Part shown: positions 1 to 9,175 of the stretch, in pieces
How positions within the stretch are numbered: position 1 is the first letter of the stretch
Layout of the letters: each line of letters begins with the position of its first letter
NCBI GenBank assembly: GCA_023091735.1
Contig: JALKBU010000348.1
Coordinates: 1-46,500, forward strand
Direction of reading: 5' to 3'
From: Trichomonas tenax
Lineage: Eukaryota; Parabasalia; Trichomonadida; Trichomonadidae
Length of the DNA stretch: 46,500 bases
Made by a program: the position numbers and the translations under genes
The notes under the pieces: generated by a model
The model's database searches: none
What the model was told of the DNA's origin: nothing
Seen by the model: only the letters and a program-made list of their open reading frames with translations

Positions 1-5
1 AGACA

Positions 6-1097
6 ATGAAAGAAATGCTAAAGGCCGTTAGATTATGGAAGGATGAAGGCAAATATACAACAGCTTGGGATATAATGTCTTCAAACATTAGTGATCTATC
101 ATGCAAAGCTGTCAAGTTCTTTTCGAAAGATAAATCGATCTTTTCATTATTCCAAGGTTACAAATATAAATGTGTTGAAACAGTTGATAAGCATTTGATT
201 AAGCCGTTCTTGAATTTGATATATGAAGTCATTGCTGATTCAAACAAAGAAGTTTACGATTATATAATCAAATGGGTTTCATACATTGTTCAAAACCCGG
301 GACAAAAAACAGAAACATCTTTGATTCTCAAAGGTTCGCAAGGAATCGGTAAAAATACATTCACTGATGTAATTGCAGAGCTTTTATCAGGGTATTCAGT
401 CAAAAACTTAACAGAAATCTCAGAACTTACAGGCTCATTTAATTCAGTTGTCGAAGCTAAAATGTTTATTGTTTTGAACGAATTAAAAAATATTGGTGAA
501 GAAAGATTGGCTAACTTCGACTCTTTGAAATCAATAATTACTGATAAAACAATTCGCATTAATGAAAAGTATCAACCGAGACGTACAGCTGAAAACGTTG
601 CGAACTTGATTTTCGTATCAAACAACTCTTATCCTGTCAAAGTTGAAAACGGCGACAGACGTTATGTTGTCCTTTCGTGCAATGGCAAATATAAGGGCAA
701 TCATGCATTTTGGACACAAATGTTCTCATCATTTACGAACGAATTTTATGAAAACCTGATTACATACTTCATGAAACAAGAACTCGGCGAATTCAATCCT
801 CGCAATATTCCAATGACTGAAGCAAAACAAGATTTAATCGAGGCATCAAGAACGCCTTTGGATCTTTGGATTTGCGAACATTACGATGATTTAATAAAAG
901 GCATTCCTTGTTCAGACGCTTTAATTTCAAAGCCAAGAGAAATGAGAGACAAGAGCTTCCAACTTCAAATTAAAGATAAATGTAATCGCCAACGTTTGAC
1001 AATAGATTCGAGGAGAGTTTGGTGTTATGTCTTAAAAGATGAATACAAACAAATTTATTCACAAACCACTATCGATGAAGATGAAGCCGATATCTAA
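6..1097 (+). CDS. SF3 / DUF5906-type helicase (primase-helicase C-terminal part), 5' end probably outside window
   Basis: The protein is a replicative helicase of superfamily 3 type. It has the ordered SF3 motifs. Walker A is GSQGIGKNT at residues 110-118, with N after GK as seen in DUF5906-like proteins. Walker B is MFIVLNE at 153-159. The sensor is FVSNN around 203-207, and an Arg-finger-like DRRY follows at 217-220. Such proteins unwind DNA for replication of viruses and Polinton-like or other virus-like elements. No stop lies between the first ATG and the window edge, so the true protein probably starts upstream, perhaps with a primase domain. A repeat-rich region and a polymerase-B relic lie next to it, which fits an integrated virus-like element. 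The frame is intact to its TAA. The helicase call is strong; the exact element type is inferred. Confidence 0.8.
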   Translation: MKEMLKAVRLWKDEGKYTTAWDIMSSNISDLSCKAVKFFSKDKSIFSLFQGYKYKCVETVDKHLIKPFLNLIYEVIADSNKEVYDYIIKWVSYIVQNPGQKTETSLILKGSQGIGKNTFTDVIAELLSGYSVKNLTEISELTGSFNSVVEAKMFIVLNELKNIGEERLANFDSLKSIITDKTIRINEKYQPRRTAENVANLIFVSNNSYPVKVENGDRRYVVLSCNGKYKGNHAFWTQMFSSFTNEFYENLITYFMKQELGEFNPRNIPMTEAKQDLIEASRTPLDLWICEHYDDLIKGIPCSDALISKPREMRDKSFQLQIKDKCNRQRLTIDSRRVWCYVLKDEYKQIYSQTTIDEDEADI

Positions 1098-1262
1098 ACA
1101 TCGGTTTTATTTTTGATTTCGAACCCCCAACGAACGGATCTAATTTTCAAATTCGTTTTACAACAGACGGTGTTCATAACATCCTTCCCCGTTACTGTCA
1201 TTTCATCATTGAGCTATCATTCATTTATAATTACAAGAACTCATTAATTACAAAGTGAAATC

Positions 1263-1331
1263 ATCATTTATTTTTAATGTTTTCATGAACGTGTCCTCAT
1301 TTGTTTTTAATGTCGACATTTATTTTTAATG
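1263..1331. repeat. ATTTRTTTTTAATGT repeat cluster, copy 1
   Basis: Three units of the form ATTT(A/G)TTTTTAATGT are separated by spacers such as TTCATGAACGTGTCC. Two units flank the palindrome AATGTCGACATT. The same arrangement recurs about 900 bases downstream. Confidence 0.75.
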
Positions 1332-1383
1332 TTTCACACCCCTTTTTTCATCAATTTTTACGTCTTTTCCCTCCCCTTACTTT

Positions 1384-1800
1384 GGGGTGTCCTGGGACAG
1401 TGGACCGGGTCGTCAATTTTGCATTTTCGCGTTTTTCGTGTATTTTCCCGTCAAAAATAGCGTTTTTGGTCATTTTTTCATGAAAAAACACTGTTTTTCA
1501 TCATTTTCCATATGTGTCCTGGGTGTCCTGGGTCAGTAAAGAGTTTATTTTTCAGTTGACAACTGACATTTGACAACATGCATATAACAACATGTAATTA
1601 CACCAAAAACGATGAAAAAATCACGAATTCCGACACTTTTCACAAACAACAACATGCTTACCGCATGTATGAAACCCATGAAAAATATCCGAAAATCAAG
1701 AAAAACGACCTAAAAATAACGTAAAACGTCATGTTGTCAAAATGTCATGTTGTCACACTTTTATAGACTTTTTTCCTGACCCGGTCCACTAGGACACCCC
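1384..1800. repeat. inverted pair of GGGGTGTCC...GTGGACCGGGTC arms
   Basis: The left arm at 1384-1411 contains GGGGTGTCC, a short spacer and GTGGACCGGGTC. The right arm at 1778-1800 is the reverse complement, GACCCGGTCCAC, one base, then GGACACCCC. The arms lie about 390 bases apart and are far more GC-rich than their surroundings. Confidence 0.65.
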
Positions 1801-2850
1801 GGACAGACTTCCGGCCTTACTCAATCCTGCCATTTTTGAATGACAGAAGAAAAAGAAATGTCCTGGACCAGGTCACTTGGTCCACCCCCCTGACAGCATC
1901 ACTTTTTCATCAAAAACGGACCAATTTCCACCAAAAACGATGAAAATAACGAGGTCAGACACTTTTCATTAACGTACAGATCCTATTTTTCAAAATAAGC
2001 CCTGGTTCGACATCTTAAAATAAACGTACAGAACAAGAAGCACAACATGTTTTTCCTCCTTGTTCCCATCTACTTCTGGCTTTAATTTATAACCCCATTT
2101 TGAATGTCAGAGCTGAACCAAAAAATATAATCACCTCTATTTTTCACAAGTGGGGATCCTCATTTATTTTTAATGTTTTCATGAACGTGTCGACATTTGT
2201 TTTTAATGTCGACATTTATTTTTAATGTCTGCACTTGTTTTTAATGTTATCATGAATGTGTCCTCATTTATTTTTAATGTCGACACTTGTTTTTAATGTT
2301 ATCATTAATGTGTCCTCATTTGGCGGGAATGTCTGCTTTGTTTTTAATGTTTTCACTTGTTCTCCCTTGTTGTTCCTAGCTGGTTTCCTAGTGGTTCCTA
2401 GTTAATTTTCAACGTGAAAGTTGGTCATTTTTGACCCCAAAAACACATTTTCACTCCTTTTTTTCATTGAATTACACGTTTATATATTATATATTCCTGG
2501 TTCCTAGTATCCTAGGTTATGATATTTATATAATAAATAAATAATGTTTAGCTTTTTCAGGTCAGTATATTCTAAAAATAAGTGATATATATAAATGGAT
2601 TTGGAAGAAGGTAGGCACCAGGTACCCCAGGAACTCCTCCAGGCATTCAAAAAACACCCCTAACATCAACACCGGAACATCGACCGGTTCCTTTATTCCT
2701 CCCTCTTTATTTTACATTAAAAGCAAATCTTGCTTAGCTCCGACATTCTAAAATACCTCAAAAGTCAACGCCTAAAATAACTAGGATCATTAAATAAACG
2801 TACAAATCCTAACGCCGACATGAAAAATAACGAGGTCCGACACTTTCAAA
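1601..2850. repeat. three dispersed copies of a block ending in CCGACACTTT
   Basis: Copies lie at about 1601-1643, 1929-1970 and 2811-2850. The first two share CACCAAAAACGATGAAAA. All three continue through a variable middle (ATAACGAGGTC in two of them) to GACACTTT. The motif AACGTACA(G/A) recurs beside them at about 1971, 2023 and 2798. All copies have the same orientation. Confidence 0.6.
2158..2362. repeat. ATTTRTTTTTAATGT repeat cluster, copy 2 (longer)
   Basis: At least six units of the same TTTTTAATGT repeat alternate with spacers TTTTCATGAACGTGTC, TTATCATGAATGTGTCC and TTATCATTAATGTGTCC. It is a longer version of the cluster at 1263-1331, in the same orientation. Confidence 0.75.
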
Positions 2851-2974
2851 ACTAGCAGGTCCCCCTTCGGTAAAACAACCACCCCATATCGTTTGCCACT
2901 TTAGCCTTAAAGTGTGGAAAATAAAGCTCCCGCCTCATTTGGGGTCATGAATCCTAACATGGATCCGCGGCGGA

Positions 2975-2990
2975 GGCGAGCTTGCTCGCC
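2975..2990. repeat. perfect GC-rich hairpin GGCGAGC-TT-GCTCGCC
   Basis: A 7-bp perfect stem with a TT loop sits in a GC-rich patch (about 2961-3002). That patch lies about 50 bases beyond the point where polymerase-like coding sense ends. It may mark the insertion or deletion junction that truncated the polymerase relic. Confidence 0.6.
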
Positions 2991-3036
2991 GGCATGCCGC
3001 CATATGTGTGTGTGTAGTGTTCAGGTTTAATATCAA

Positions 3037-5160
3037 CTTTATTTTTCTTCTCCCCCTTTTCGGTATGTATTCCTCTTTAACTCTGCAACAAAACTTAGGA
3101 TTATATTTTAAGTCTGTCATTTCTGCTAAATTTTGTTTGTATAAAGTCGTAGTGTAAGTAAACATGTCACCCTAACTTATTGGTTCAAAATATCCTTCTT
3201 GAAAAAGTGTTTTAATTATTTTAGATAACTTGGTCGTATGCTTTGAATCAATGACATATCTTCCTTCTCTTAATCTCGTCACAAGTTGCATTTTCTCTAA
3301 TGACCAAGGGCTGCATTTCTTCACAATGTTTTTTATAATTCTTAATGAAGTAGGTGGAGATAGGTACTCTTTCGTTAAGCATATAATGTTCATCTATTAA
3401 TATTAAATTAATGATCATATTTGGTGTCTTTGGTTTTTCGTTTTCGTCCTTTGGTGTATATGTTATCGTATGCCTTTCTGATTCGGGTAAATAAACTTTA
3501 AATTCTATCTCTGTTTCATTAGCTATTGCTTGAATTTTTGATTGAGGTAATGATCTCGATTTAATTATTTCCCTCATGAATTCAATAGTTCTTTCGTCAA
3601 CACCAGCCTCGGCACAAGCATAAACGAAACAATTATCTCTATTCATTAATTCTGCAGTTCTTTTATTAAGTTCATTAAATATTTGATACCTTTCTAAATT
3701 AATCGGTAACGTACATAAATATTTCCAAAAATCACCTTCTCTGTTTTTATAAGTCTTCTTCTTACCAAGTTTCATATTCCAGAAAGTTTCTATTAACTTT
3801 TGGTTTCCCATTGCCTTTAAATTATCAAGCATTTCTTTTTCGTCTTTCGTAAGTTTTGTTCTCTTCCTTATATCTTCTTCCGTTCGATGCTCAACTTCTC
3901 CCTTCTTTAAATCTTCGATAGTTAAATTCTGATAAGCTGTTAAATCAAATAATCTAATGGAATTTAAATTCTTGATTTCGTCGAGGAAAAAGTCATAATG
4001 TAATTCAATAATACCAGATGCTTCTGCTTCAACATCTGAAATAAAATTCTCATTCTTTAATTGATGTAATAAGCATCCAATATTTCTAACATTTAATGTT
4101 GTGCCTTCGAGTTTTCCACCCATATCATAAATAACGAGCCATTTCTGTGAAGAGTTCATATGAATCTTCTTTAATAAAGCAATGAAAACATTACCAATGT
4201 GTGTGTTGAAATAATCCCTTTCTGTATCATTCATTTTTTCTATATTGAACTCAATTGCTTTATCTTCTAAAACAACTAAATTTGTGCAAAGTAACATAAC
4301 TTTTGAAATTGTTGGTTCAGCTGTTATCGCTGCAATATTAGTGATTAAATTCGCTGACATGCCAAGTTGAGTGAATTTCCTATCATATTTAAATGGTTTT
4401 TCTAGAATTTTCGCATAATTTTCATCGGTGATTGTTTCATAAACATAATTATGTAAATCGGCAACACGTAATGTCTCAACTTGACAGAAAACTAATGAAT
4501 CCTTATCAACATAATATTTAAGAATAATTTCACCAAATGATTTAGGGTAATCATCAAACGCCTGAAATGCTAATAAATCATTAAATGGAATAATTAAATC
4601 AAATTCAATATCAGTAGAAGAGTTATCAGTTTTGAATTTCTCTGATGGGTCAATATATTTACCCACAATTGAATTATCATATTTTTGAACATTATTATAT
4701 AATGAATGTGTGAAGTTTCTGACCTTCCTTTCAGACTTTGGTTTATATGTTGCATATGTATATGATTCACGCGATATTTCCATTTGTAAATATCCAACGT
4801 CTCCTCTATCTGTTTCAGCCTCTAATTGACGCATATTTTGATTACTTGATTTATAACCAATGAATAATTTCATGCATTTAAAAGCATCATTACATGTAAA
4901 GGCTTTATCGGATTCAATAGTGGCTCTTACCCTACGTTTTATGTATGTTTCTCCTTACTGATTAACATCGTGATCATTCAATACCTCACAGTCTTCTTTA
5001 ATAAATATATGCTTTATGTAATCAGGATTTATCATTCTATAGTATTGTTTACCTTTAAATCTTAAAATATAAACAGGAACTCCAAGAACCGAGGTTCCAG
5101 GCACAAAGTGACATCATCAATAACTCTTTCATCTATTTTATCACTTTTTATATTCGACAT
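3037..5160 (-). pseudogene. decayed amino-terminal part of a Maverick/Polinton-type protein-primed DNA polymerase B
   Basis: Coding sense runs from an ATG at 5160 down to about 3037, roughly 700 residues. It is broken by a frameshift near 5100-5110, an in-frame TAA at 4955-4957, a one-base shift near 3265-3275 and an in-frame TAG at 3172-3174. The longest intact piece is 3248-4873. A piece near its end reading LILIDEHYMLNERVPIST, and the following HTTKLSKIIKTLF region, resemble the pre-exonuclease part of Maverick polymerases, which replicate the element by protein priming. The relic stops before any exonuclease (DFET) or polymerase motif, at the GC-rich junction near 3000. Family assignment is from remembered motif style, not a search. 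The reading continuity across each break is seen directly. Confidence 0.6.
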
Positions 5161-6145
5161 TGTCTGCTGTTTATGTAAGAAATAAAAAATTTAAAAATAA
5201 AAAATAAACTTAGTTTTTCCCCACTATATATTAGTTATTGTCCCCACTATAAATAGTTACAAAAAGTAGCAAACATCCCCCATACATATACTACTACCAA
5301 AAATATGAAATCGTTATTTATCAAATCACTTCAAAACCTTTAATTCTTTGATCGAAATCAAAAAACAGCAAATAAATATGGCATCAAAACTCAATAATAT
5401 GAATTCCTCCAAATTTCAAGAGATGAAATTCGCTAAATGTAGGTTTTCCCTTTTTATTTCACTGCCGTAGACAATGGAGAATATGATTTGCGATATTTTT
5501 TGTTTAACATATCGGAAAACTTAATATTTGGTGTCTGTGATATATGTAATACCCAAATTTTAATTCGATCCTCTCAGATAGTAACTTTTCAATTGGAAAG
5601 ATAAAGTAATTTTCAATTTTCGATGAAAATATGGGTTTTATATACTATCAAGAATCCAAATTTCTACAAAAATTTGGATTGTTGCAAGATATTCAATTTT
5701 TTATGATTTTTCTAAGAAAAACTGACAGCGAAGTTAAATTCACAAAACGATTTTTTCAATTTTGTTAGTTATTTAAATTCTAAATCTGTTGTTCGATATG
5801 ATTTTAACAAATTTAAGATCAAAAGAAAATATCTTCAATTTCATATTCCATACAGATGTATATAACAATGTTTGAATTGAAAAGAAGTCCAATTGAAAAA
5901 TCTCACGAAATTTTTATCATGAAAAATCCAATAAGCACAATATATAGACCACATGTAACAAACTCTTTGTGGCATGTTTATGTCACTTTTTATGATGATT
6001 CTGTAATAATTATATTTGCTATTATATGTAAATCAATATATCATTTGAGAGAGTAATCAAAAAATTACACGTTTGTCAGAAACATTTCAATTTGATTGAT
6101 AAGGTAAAGATAACATTGCTTAACGTCATATGTAGATTCTAAATT
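5161..6145. other. non-coding spacer
   Basis: AT-rich spacer upstream of two divergent genes. It has a short repeated TCCCCACTATA at about 5217 and 5249, just upstream of the polymerase relic. A 66-codon frame at 5856-6056 has no recognisable features. I see no RNA gene. Confidence 0.5.
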
Positions 6146-6152
6146 TCACAAA
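6146..6152 (+). promoter_or_regulatory. Initiator-like element TCACAAA
   Basis: TCACAAA matches the parabasalid Initiator pattern (TCA, pyrimidine, then A/T). It lies 17 bases before the codon (TTG at 6163) where the signal-peptide-like reading begins. It supports the idea that translation once started there, although the ATG is missing. Confidence 0.45.
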
Positions 6153-6162
6153 ATTTTTAAAT

Positions 6163-8340
6163 TTGAGGTTTACATTCTTTTTGAGCTTCTTCATCAGCTC
6201 AGAGAAGTTTAATACACTCCTTCACGCATCGGTCAAAACACAGAGCGAAAATCCTCCAGCGTTTGCAAAATTAGATGACGAGACAAATTTCATCGATAAA
6301 TTAAATAATTTTACAGATATGCATACAACTTTCGAAGGGGCTCAACAATCATCAACCCAAAGAATACACGAGTTTTACACTTCTTCAGTTTCAATTACTA
6401 AAGCAACTTTTCTTAGTAATTTTGCTTTTGGTACTGGAATCGATCCAGGATGTGGTGGAGCTGTATACGTATATAAATCCTTATTGCAAATAAAATCCTC
6501 AAATTTTTCTACTTGTCAAGCTGCATCTGGTGGCGCAATATGTTCTATAAATTCAGAGATTTATATTTTTAATGCGAATAATTCATTTAAAACCAACAAA
6601 GCTTTTAAGAGCGGTGGAGCAATTTATTTTGAAGGCGATAATACTCATGATTCAATATTAGTTATACAGAGTCCAACAAATAATTGTTATTTTGAGCATA
6701 ACCAAGCTCTTTCTGGAGGTGCTATCTCTGCGATTCATACATCTGAAATGTACATTGAGGGTGCATCTTTTAGCTACAATAAAGCCTCATTTTATGGTGG
6801 AGCAATTGAGTTTGATCAGTCAAATCTTCTAGCTATTTTTTTGACGAATTTCGGATCAAATCAAGTTCAAATTTTCGAAAATAGCTCATATGTCATGAAT
6901 TCCAGGCAAATAATAAGTCGTCACAAATTGAAAAATGCTTTTGATTATTTCCAAAGAAAACGTGGTGGAGGAGCAATATATGCATCAGCAGTTTTAGACA
7001 CCAATTTGAGCACTTGCTACGCAGCAATACATTTACAACAGTGCTGCTTTAATAATGATTTTGTTATCAATAATGATTCAGAACCCCTCAATTTTGGCCA
7101 CGAAATTCTTTTAAACACAAAATGCTATCTATATAAAAATGGCGGAAATGTTTTAAATGAAACCAATAATGTTATATATGTTCCGAATGATGGTTCTTTT
7201 GTGATGCAATTTGGTACTAATAACGCAGCCTGCAATGAAACCGATTTTACGAAATACCAAACAATATCAACTTCGAATGTAACTATCACAAAATCTCCTG
7301 ATGGCACTACGTCTTTCATTCCATCACCAACAACTTTTCTATATGTAACAGCTATATCGCACGCCACATCCCATGCTACTCGCGATCCTTCAGTGTTTAG
7401 TTTTCAGACTATGAGTGTTGCACAAACCCCTAATACTTCCCCTTTCCCAACACCACATACAACACCTTCAATTACTCCTTCAACAACACCATCCACAACA
7501 CCATCAACTACTCCTTCAACAACACCATCCACAACACCATCAACTACTCCTTCAACAACACCGTCCACAACACCATCAACTACTCCTTCAACAACACCAT
7601 CAACTACTCCTTCAACAACACCATCAACTACTCCTTCAACAACACCGTCCACAACACCATCAACTACTCCTGCGACAACACCGTCCACAACACCATCAAC
7701 TACTCCTTCAACAACACCGTCCACAACACCATCAACAACACCATCAACTACTCCTTCAACAACACCATCAACTACTCCTTCAACAACACCATCTGCATCT
7801 GCATCTGCATCACCAGTTGCACCTCCTCCATCGCCACATCCTTCAAAGACTTCATACAATAACTTAGGAGAATATTCCACTGTATCAACATCTGAATCAT
7901 CAACTTTTATTGCTGTTACTACAAGTGCATATACCAACACATTAATTAATACCTCTCAAAATGGAACAACAACACAGGTGTTATCATATATTTACACACA
8001 AGTTTACACTCTTTCATCAACAGTCATTGTTATCGACATAGTTGTTGAAGACACCGAATTGAAGAACAAAATCACAGCATCAAATCTCATCTATGCATGC
8101 GCTGGCGGCATGGCTCTCATTTTCGTTATTGCCGCCACTGGTCTGTTGCTTTATAGAAGAGCTCATAGCAATAATGATGTTACAGAATCTATTTCGGACA
8201 TCTCAGATGAGACCGATGTTGAGCATGATTCAGGAGTCCAGACAATGGTATCTCTTGATGTCGGTCCAGCAGAAAATGAAGTTGTTGCAGAACTTTCCGA
8301 CAAAGATGATGACGACTTCATGAATAACATGGACTTCTAA
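6163..8340 (+). CDS. Pmp-like (GGAI-repeat) surface membrane protein with Thr/Pro/Ser stalk; no ATG at natural start
   Basis: This is a type I membrane protein of the chlamydial-Pmp-like family found in trichomonads, thought to act in surface contact. Residues 1-20 (starting at TTG) are signal-peptide-like (FTFFLSFFISS). The ectodomain carries repeated GGAVY, GGAIC, GGAIYF, GGAIS, GGAIEF and GGGAIY motifs, consistent with a right-handed beta-helix. About residues 433-543 are TTPS repeats. One membrane helix (about 645-663, ending LLLYRR) is followed by an acidic tail of about 60 residues. The frame is open only from a TAG at 6133-6135 and contains no ATG before 6319. Starting at 6319 would delete the signal peptide. 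Either the start mutated (A to T), or a non-AUG start or an assembly error applies. Otherwise the gene is intact. Confidence 0.75.
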   Translation: MRFTFFLSFFISSEKFNTLLHASVKTQSENPPAFAKLDDETNFIDKLNNFTDMHTTFEGAQQSSTQRIHEFYTSSVSITKATFLSNFAFGTGIDPGCGGAVYVYKSLLQIKSSNFSTCQAASGGAICSINSEIYIFNANNSFKTNKAFKSGGAIYFEGDNTHDSILVIQSPTNNCYFEHNQALSGGAISAIHTSEMYIEGASFSYNKASFYGGAIEFDQSNLLAIFLTNFGSNQVQIFENSSYVMNSRQIISRHKLKNAFDYFQRKRGGGAIYASAVLDTNLSTCYAAIHLQQCCFNNDFVINNDSEPLNFGHEILLNTKCYLYKNGGNVLNETNNVIYVPNDGSFVMQFGTNNAACNETDFTKYQTISTSNVTITKSPDGTTSFIPSPTTFLYVTAISHATSHATRDPSVFSFQTMSVAQTPNTSPFPTPHTTPSITPSTTPSTTPSTTPSTTPSTTPSTTPSTTPSTTPSTTPSTTPSTTPSTTPSTTPSTTPSTTPSTTPATTPSTTPSTTPSTTPSTTPSTTPSTTPSTTPSTTPSTTPSASASASPVAPPPSPHPSKTSYNNLGEYSTVSTSESSTFIAVTTSAYTNTLINTSQNGTTTQVLSYIYTQVYTLSSTVIVIDIVVEDTELKNKITASNLIYACAGGMALIFVIAATGLLLYRRAHSNNDVTESISDISDETDVEHDSGVQTMVSLDVGPAENEVVAELSDKDDDDFMNNMDF
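7461..7793 (+). repeat. 12/36-bp tandem repeat encoding TTPS
   Basis: About 28 units of a 12-base repeat (ACAACACCATCA and variants such as ACTACTCCTTCA) fall into higher-order 24- and 36-base blocks. They encode a Thr/Pro/Ser stalk, likely O-glycosylated if exposed. The array is free of stops in at least two forward frames and one reverse frame. A short TCTGCA repeat follows (about 7791-7811). Confidence 0.9.
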
Positions 8341-9144
8341 TTTTGATTATTTTTGAGTGCGGTTTATTTCTTTATCGCTACAATGTTTTTATAAAAGACA
8401 TTCTTTTCATCCTAAATTATCTTAATTATTTAAGTCAAAACAAAAAAAACAAAATTGGAAATTCATATCTTTATTCCAACACAAATCTATATTGCTCTAT
8501 GGATTTTGCTTCTATAGTGATTTAAATTAATCGATCGTGAAGTTTGCATTTGACTTTTGAGAAATTCATGAAACGTGTTTTGGATAATATAAGGATGTCG
8601 GTTTTGGGAATGCTGGGCGCCTTTTTTCGATTGGCTGGGGACGGGGTGCCTTTAGTTAGGGGCTGACTCAGTAATAAATGGACTTGTTATATTTAATGAG
8701 CGTGTTCGTACTACGTCTTCATTAGCACACTGTACAATATGGCACATGAGAGAAACGTTCAGCAAGAATCTGTTCTGGATTTGAACCCAAAACTTCTCAG
8801 ATTATCTCCCGAATTTATTTTTCACAATATTTAATTAATGTTAGTTCTATTGAATGAATTGTGTTAATTTATTTCTAAACTAGTGAAGTTCAGCATTTAA
8901 AAACCAAATTATCTGCATAAATACTCCTCCGCGATCATACAGTAAAACAACTGAGTCTCATTATTGTAGTGATGTATGAAATATGTAAAGAAAGGTCGAT
9001 TTACGCTAAGATGCTTTCATTATACACACCACCATACATTTTAATTGTTTGTCGTACTTTTAATGACTAAAATGCCATAGTTATATATCGAATTTTTTAT
9101 AATATGCGATAATTAATATTAAAAATGGAATATTTCTGTATTGT

Positions 9145-9175
9145 ATTATCTATACATTAATACAGTATAGATAAT
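9145..9175. repeat. hairpin ATTATCTATA / TATAGATAAT
   Basis: Perfect 10-bp inverted repeat with an 11-base loop in non-coding DNA. Function unknown. Confidence 0.55.

Larger units (their letters stand above)
1098..3036. other. repeat-rich non-coding region between helicase and polymerase relic
   Basis: No convincing coding frame lies here. The region holds short repeated blocks listed separately: ATTTRTTTTTAATGT units, GTGGACCGGGTC-type inverted arms, three copies of a block ending in GACACTTT, and a GC-rich hairpin. Its composition and repeat density differ from ordinary intergenic DNA in the window, so it may be the control or terminal region of the virus-like element. Confidence 0.5.

Noticed and set aside
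7404..7940. 178-codon reverse frame and 150-codon alternative forward frame over the TTPS repeat
   Set aside because: They are by-products of the stop-free tandem repeat; composition is pure low complexity.
8780..8810. tRNA T-arm-like GGGTTCAAATCC on the minus strand
   Set aside because: Stem bases do not pair and no acceptor or D arm could be placed.
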